64,000 nt of DNA from Steromphala cineraria (lineage: Eukaryota > Mollusca > Gastropoda > Trochida > Trochidae): assembly GCA_916613615.1 (NCBI GenBank), contig OU744733.1, positions 32,155,939 through 32,219,938 of the forward strand, written 5' to 3'. The stretch's first letter is position 1. The number at the start of each line of letters is the position of its first letter. Under the pieces are notes generated by a model. That model was not told where the DNA came from, searched no databases, and was given only the letters and a program-made list of their open reading frames with translations. Below are positions 58,591-64,000 of this stretch, in pieces. Position numbers and translations under genes: made by a program.

Positions 58591-60964
58591 ACACACCAGG
58601 GGAACAGTAAATTTATTCAACCTAATTTTAACCTAAGTTGCTTATTGAGCTTTATAACAATGTTTAAATTGTAAACTTCGTTTATTTTGCGGTTTGGTAT
58701 AGATTATTGAAGTCATTTAAACTAATCACTTGTTTTTTATTTGCGTCACTTCTACAATTGACATATTGACATGTCACGTTATGACAACACTGTATTAATG
58801 TTCAATGGAAAACGAAAGTAAAGTACATGTAATAATGAGGTAATAATGTTACTTTTTGTTTTTAAAAAGAGGAAAACTGTTATTTCAAGAATGGATAGTG
58901 TCTTTGGATATTGAATTAAACAAAGATGTACTTGGACTTGAAAAGTTTGAATTTTTTACATGCTTTGTCAAATGCAAGCAGGATTGTTTTTAACAGGTAT
59001 TTCTAATCATACTTGATACATTAGTACTTGAAATTGTACTTAGGTCCATTCAAAAGTGCTGGAACCGATGGTCAATTGGTCCAAGTGTTCATACATGCAT
59101 TATACATGTACGTTAACCTTCGTGGGAAAATCTTTGCAGAACATTTTTTCAATCTTGTAAAACTAGCTAATCATAGATCAGCGGTTGACAATATGTCGAT
59201 ATACACCCCTAGGGATGATATTGCCTATGTAACAGACAATCGGATATACCCGGTATTCAAAATCCTCTCGATATGACGTCATTCCAGTTGGATATGTAGG
59301 CCAAGGATGCAACGCGTTATCCAACTTCCTGTAAAGTCATACGTTTATCTTACCTAATCACCTTCTCGGATAATGAAAAGCTCAACATTCAGGATGCTCC
59401 CTCGGCCTTGATGCATATCAGTGTTTTAACATACTCTCGGCTTCGCCTCTGGAAATATTAAAAGCAGAATTTTGTCCATTGTTCGGACGAGTTGTTTAAG
59501 TGCATAACACGACCTCACCTCAGTTTTCAGCTTGTGACAATGCAATGATTAATGTATTTTCCTTGATTTATTATTTGTTTCGACATGTCCATCCGATTCG
59601 ACCGCGATCGTGTTCTATTCTGTAAGACATGGGTACAATCGTAATTGTTTAGATCTCCTCTTTGTCCTTGTGTCTCAAATTGGCGAGTACACTTGAAATA
59701 AAAAATGACAGGATGTCAACATTATAAGAGGAACTAAATTCGAAAAATCATTGTTCCACTTTCAAGTAAATGTGTAAAGATTGAAACACTCTTGATCTCA
59801 TAAGGTCCTTGACCATAACCCATTTCTTTTAATTCACATATTTGATATGATATGAATGGCAAAATTGTAACGGACACTTATTTTATGGATATTAAGTTGG
59901 GCTGAATAGTAATTGATAAAGTATATGTCTTTCTGAGTCAATAAAACAGTTCAGAAACGAACGGGTTATGATCGGGTGAGCTAGGCGAATGCATTGCCCT
60001 ATTCCAAAACATTAACATGTGTTCACGCTAAAATGACCACACGTAGTTTTATCTTGACACTGAATTCCAAAAGAACTTTGCAATTTTAAAACGGAAATTT
60101 CGAAAACGATCTCATATTAACATTTTAAGTTAAGTTGGCAATGACTTAGTTGAATCCCACACTTTCAATTTAACAACTTTTAATTGAGCAAAATTCTTGC
60201 ATTTTTGCAGAACTGGCAAAAATGTCAAAATCACGTGACGTTTCCGCTGGAACTTGTCACGTGACGAAAAAGTTAAATAACTGTCCATAATGAATGTTTG
60301 TCACTCCAATAGTGAAAAAAACACCTCAAACCAGTAAACGGTATAGCAAAAATATCGCAAATCCCCACTGAAAATTGACAGAATTGATCAAAAACAGCCC
60401 TTTTTACAAGAATCGGTAGTGTTTCTTCATTTCTAATGGTAAATTGATCCGGCTATACAGAGAGGTTGTAAGGATTGCTGACAACCCTGAAACAGAAAAA
60501 AGCAGTTGTTTTTGCACTGCATGAGAGCCGATATATGTGACGTTAGACCACCGCCAACGTTGTCTCTTAGTGACGTCAGAGATAGCAAACATCAAAGGTC
60601 GGCATGTTGTTATGTTCTCGTGCACTTAATGAACTTGGACAGATCTAATCAGAGCTCATCGACTACTAAGTTGATAGGTTTTGGTCACTAAACATTGACA
60701 CATGGCAATTTCATTCGGAGTTATTACGTCAGAATTGGCATGAAATAACAATATTTAATTGCGACTGTTGAGCTCTTAAGGCTGGTTACCATTTGAACGA
60801 CTCAAAGATGTGTCAATATGACAAGTAAGACTTGTGTTCACACATTCACATTAATGGAAAAGCTTCGATGCAGACGAAATGTGAAGTTGAACCTGCTGAC
60901 AGAAGACGTAATTCAACGTTTGACCTTTTTGTTACTTATGGCAGATTTGGAAGTTACCTGGTAC
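58591..60964. other. No gene recognised
   Basis: AT-rich. Two copies of TCACGTGAC (60231-60239 and 60257-60265), an E-box-like palindrome, lie 26 bases apart; their role is unknown. Confidence 0.4.
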
Positions 60965-61279
60965 TAAAGTAGCACATTTTAGTACTTTAACGAAATTATT
61001 GCGAAAACATCATTTCAACGAACGTCTGAACAACCAAAATGTAGACCCCTGCCCACTTCAGATCAAATAAGTGCAAAACTGGGTTTCCCACCTTTAATTT
61101 GGATTCGCTGGTTGTTTAAACAAATGATTGATTAATAAGAGGTACTTTGTTTTTGAATTTTTCATTCTTCAATCAGAATCATTACGAAATGTAATGTGTA
61201 TTTGCCTTCTGAAAACTAAATATTTCACCTAACCACAAATTAAATTGGAAAAAATAAAATGTGCTACTGCATCTTTAAA
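60965..61279. mobile_element. Possible diverged relative of the TTAA MITE
   Basis: Left TAAAGTAGCACATTTTAGTA and right AAAATGTGCTACTGCATCTT form imperfect inverted ends about 315 bases apart, and the GTAGCAC core resembles the AGGGGCAGTAGCACG family. Low certainty. Confidence 0.35.
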
Positions 61280-61501
61280 CTTTGGAGCTCTTGGGAAATA
61301 CATTACGTGTGTAAGGGTTGAAGTTTTTGAATGCTTATTATGAGTGACAATATAATCAGTATTGAAAATAATCATAATGGATAACAAACAGCTTGCATTC
61401 TCACAAATATAAACTTAAACCAAACGACACTATTTTTGCCATATACGTAAAAGTCTCTTAGTTTCTAAATAATACATTTATGAAGGATCGGTATCCTTCA
61501 C

Positions 61502-61773
61502 CAGTCTAAGTAAACCTAGCCTCAATAATATCCGTTTTACTCCTATACTGAGTCTATAAAGGTCTTGTAGAGGGTCGCGTCAGTCCACTTATCGAATAGA
61601 CCAATTTGAACTCAGCTTACCAAGTCACAACAGTCTACCTTCGCACTTATAACGTAATTTGAGGGTCATAGGTCGCAGAAAGGTCGGCTGACGCGACCCT
61701 CTACTCTGTAGACCTTTATAGACTCAGTATAGGAGACAAACGGATAATATTGAGGCTAGGTTTACTTAGACTG
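61502..61773. mobile_element. 272-bp long-TIR element (CAGTCTAAGTAAACC ends)
   Basis: Arms of about 90 bases: CAGTCTAAGTAAACCTAGCC, then TATACTGAGTCTATAAAGGT, then AGAGGGTCGCG, all complemented on the right, with a unique centre. The outer 40 bases equal the arms of the 94-bp element at 10859-10952. Non-coding. Confidence 0.85.
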
Positions 61774-64000
61774 TATTTTTCATATTTCCGGGTGCAGTTG
61801 AAGCCTAGACTCTATATATCAAAACATACATACTGTTAAAATAATATTAATTGCCCTGTATCACTTAGAAGCTATATTTTATCATATAAAAGTTTAAAAA
61901 GTTTCAAAACCTTATTTCATCCTTATGTAACACTTAGCCATTTTCAACATTTATTTATATGCGTTTTACTTTTGTGCCAAACTATTCCTACTAATTGTTG
62001 CAGAAAGACACACTTGATTTGACATTTTAAGGTTTTCTGAGGTTCAGTAATCGCCATTATAAAGTACTCATATCCGTTAGTAAAATGACTGCAAACTGGG
62101 GTGACAGAGTTTAATTAATACTCCAAGAAATTAATTCTTGTATTCGATATGTATCTCGAGGATTCGCAAGTAAATTTAGTACAAAATATGAATACAAAGC
62201 CCGAATGACCCTGTCGTGGTTGCACCGAAAATCCTTGATAAGATTGGTGTGATGTAAAGTCATCTCAGGTTGGTTGCATCCCTGTTACCTTAATAAAAGT
62301 ATGTAACAAAAAACAAATGTACTGTAAGACACTGGCCTTATGGAGAAACGATACTTATGTTCTTGTTTTATGTTTATGTAAATCTTAACATCTCTCAAAC
62401 TATAGTTCTTGATTCTGTTTTTTTCTTGTGGTACTCTATATCATAAATAAGATACTCTGGCAAAAGCGTTCATCAACAATCATCCTATATAACAGTATTT
62501 TTTACTTTGTGTGAAAAAGATAGAACTTGACTGGGATTCATTATGCGCGTTGAAACACACACCGCGATCTAAAACTACATCAAACCTATTAATCTTCGAT
62601 CCTCTTTTTTACCAAACGCAACCAATTCGTAACGATATTTTTCATTAAGACGGTTGTATCATAAGGGTTTCACTTGTTGTGTTATTTCAACTCTTTAAAG
62701 ATGATGTCAAAGGTTCATGTTCAATAATGAATACTATCAGGGGGGGCCGTATCACAGGTGTCCCTTCTCAAAATGTCGGGAAATGTTGATTTCAACAGAC
62801 AGACATGCATGTTTATTCATTATGTGAGGCTCAGTGGTCCAAACTACAGTTGAGTTTTCCGTTATTGTATTTGATCAGGTGACATAAAGAAGATTTGACA
62901 TAAACTCTATCAAAATCTGAATTAAGCAATCCAGATGATGCATTAATGATTGTGATGTGAAATCAAAAATAATTTGATTTTTAATAATTGCGAGGCATAC
63001 TTTTATACAAGAAGTTCAGGGGGACATATGGTTATCATTTTACAACTAAATTTACAGAAACCATATCAAACTGTATAAGCTAACAAACTTGATTCTAAAT
63101 AAAAGTAATGTGACTTTACATATGCGTCCTTTTAAAGATATGAATTGTTTTCGAACACTTGACAAAAGGAAAACTGCTCATGTGATATCCCTGATTTCCC
63201 GTTTAAGTGGCACACAAAATAATGTTCACACGCATCTAAAACTGTTTGCCACTATATCGCAGATTCCCACATGCATGCATGGCTTCAGACCTGACATCAT
63301 ACTCCCATATGGATGGTAAGATTAATGTATAAATACTCTCATTTAGTGTTGAAAATTTAGCTTCACACATGAACAATCATGCCAAACGCTTGACAACAAA
63401 GGCGGTTATGTGGTATGGATTTGTTTTAATTGAATAAATTATTAATAAGTGCAAAAGATAGGATGCGACAATGGGACCCTTATAACACGGTTATATAAAA
63501 AGTACTTAAACCGCTAATTCTGGTTCCTAACCACTAATTATTTTCTGCAATCAAGTCGACACGCAAGCCTAGTTCCAATAAAGATGCGTACCTAAAGTAT
63601 GTTCACTTGCTAGTGTATCGAAGTGCACGTAGCATTTATTTTTGGTTTAGTTTTGATGCCAATCAAATAAGTCAGCAACTAAACCTGATCACGGTGGATC
63701 ACCAAGTGTACAATAACTATTGTTTAACTCAATTCGGGATCAATTTGTCTCTAGAACACAATTTCGAATTTTGGTATAATATAAAAGACATGAAGGTTCA
63801 TATTGTTGAAATTCCTTATTTTCTAAAATTTCCATTAAAATATTCCATTAGGATTTAGTGAGAAAAATATCAACACAATAACATTGGGGTAAATAAATAC
63901 ACTTGTGTTTTAAAACTGTTGATCACTTAATCAAGAAAATGGTGTTTTCGTATTGTGTGAGCCCGGGTCAGTTTGATGATCTGTTTTAACTTTACAGTAA
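61774..64000. other. No gene recognised
   Basis: AT-rich DNA to the window end. Frames at 63089-63319 and 63607-63858 have no recognisable domain or splice support. Confidence 0.45.

Noticed and set aside
1..64000. CRISPR array or prokaryotic operon
   Set aside because: The repeats have no regular spacers and the genes are split by introns; the DNA is clearly eukaryotic.

Overview
This looks like nuclear DNA of an invertebrate animal. It is AT-rich, has GT-AG split exons, tRNA-derived SINEs, a Tx1-like LINE, a Penelope-like element and a heavy load of MITEs (short non-autonomous DNA transposons). The style suggests a mollusc, probably a bivalve, but that is inference; no phylogenetic marker is present. 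Ordinary host genes take up very little of it.

Layout. (1) 1-4.4 kb: minus-strand exons. One gene fragment has a probable first exon and CRE-containing promoter near 2.3-2.5 kb and an exon at 772-877. A second is a glutathione S-transferase N-terminal half (two exons, 3351-4238). Two blocks of a CpG-dense AACGTT/ACGTCG minisatellite lie here, and a 110-bp palindromic element sits just upstream of the GST start codon. (2) 5.1-10 kb: a Tc1 element (5685-7202) nested in a dispersed repeat, its transposase broken by one extra base, followed by a LINE relic with ORF1 and the ORF2 endonuclease but no reverse transcriptase. (3) 10-40 kb and 44-50 kb: an old head-to-tail array of recurring modules, called here anchor a, anchor b, anchor c, module d, module e, family F and module g. 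It is colonised by a TTAA-flanked 350-bp MITE with AGGGGCAGTAGCACG ends, two Mutator-type MITE families with exact 9-bp target duplications, a TA-flanked pogo-like MITE, tRNA SINEs, a 2.2-kb TTAA element and other fold-back elements. A Penelope-like element with a GIY-YIG endonuclease (23.4-25.6 kb) splits one TTAA MITE. (4) 40.8-43.7 kb: the most gene-like block, a broken F-box/leucine-rich-repeat reading frame running directly into a broken, large transposase-like reading frame. (5) 50-64 kb: mostly empty AT-rich DNA with three more TTAA MITEs, a three-monomer tandem repeat, a near-perfect hairpin, a Tc1 fragment and a long-TIR element.

Because the array contains several old copies of the same sequence, filled and empty versions of one site can be compared inside the window. 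This fixes or supports target duplications for the TTAA MITE, one Mutator-type MITE, the Tc1 element and a SINE, and orders some insertions relative to the duplications. Every transposon-type reading frame of any length here carries frameshifts. No rRNA, no intact tRNA, no CRISPR and no viral gene was seen.
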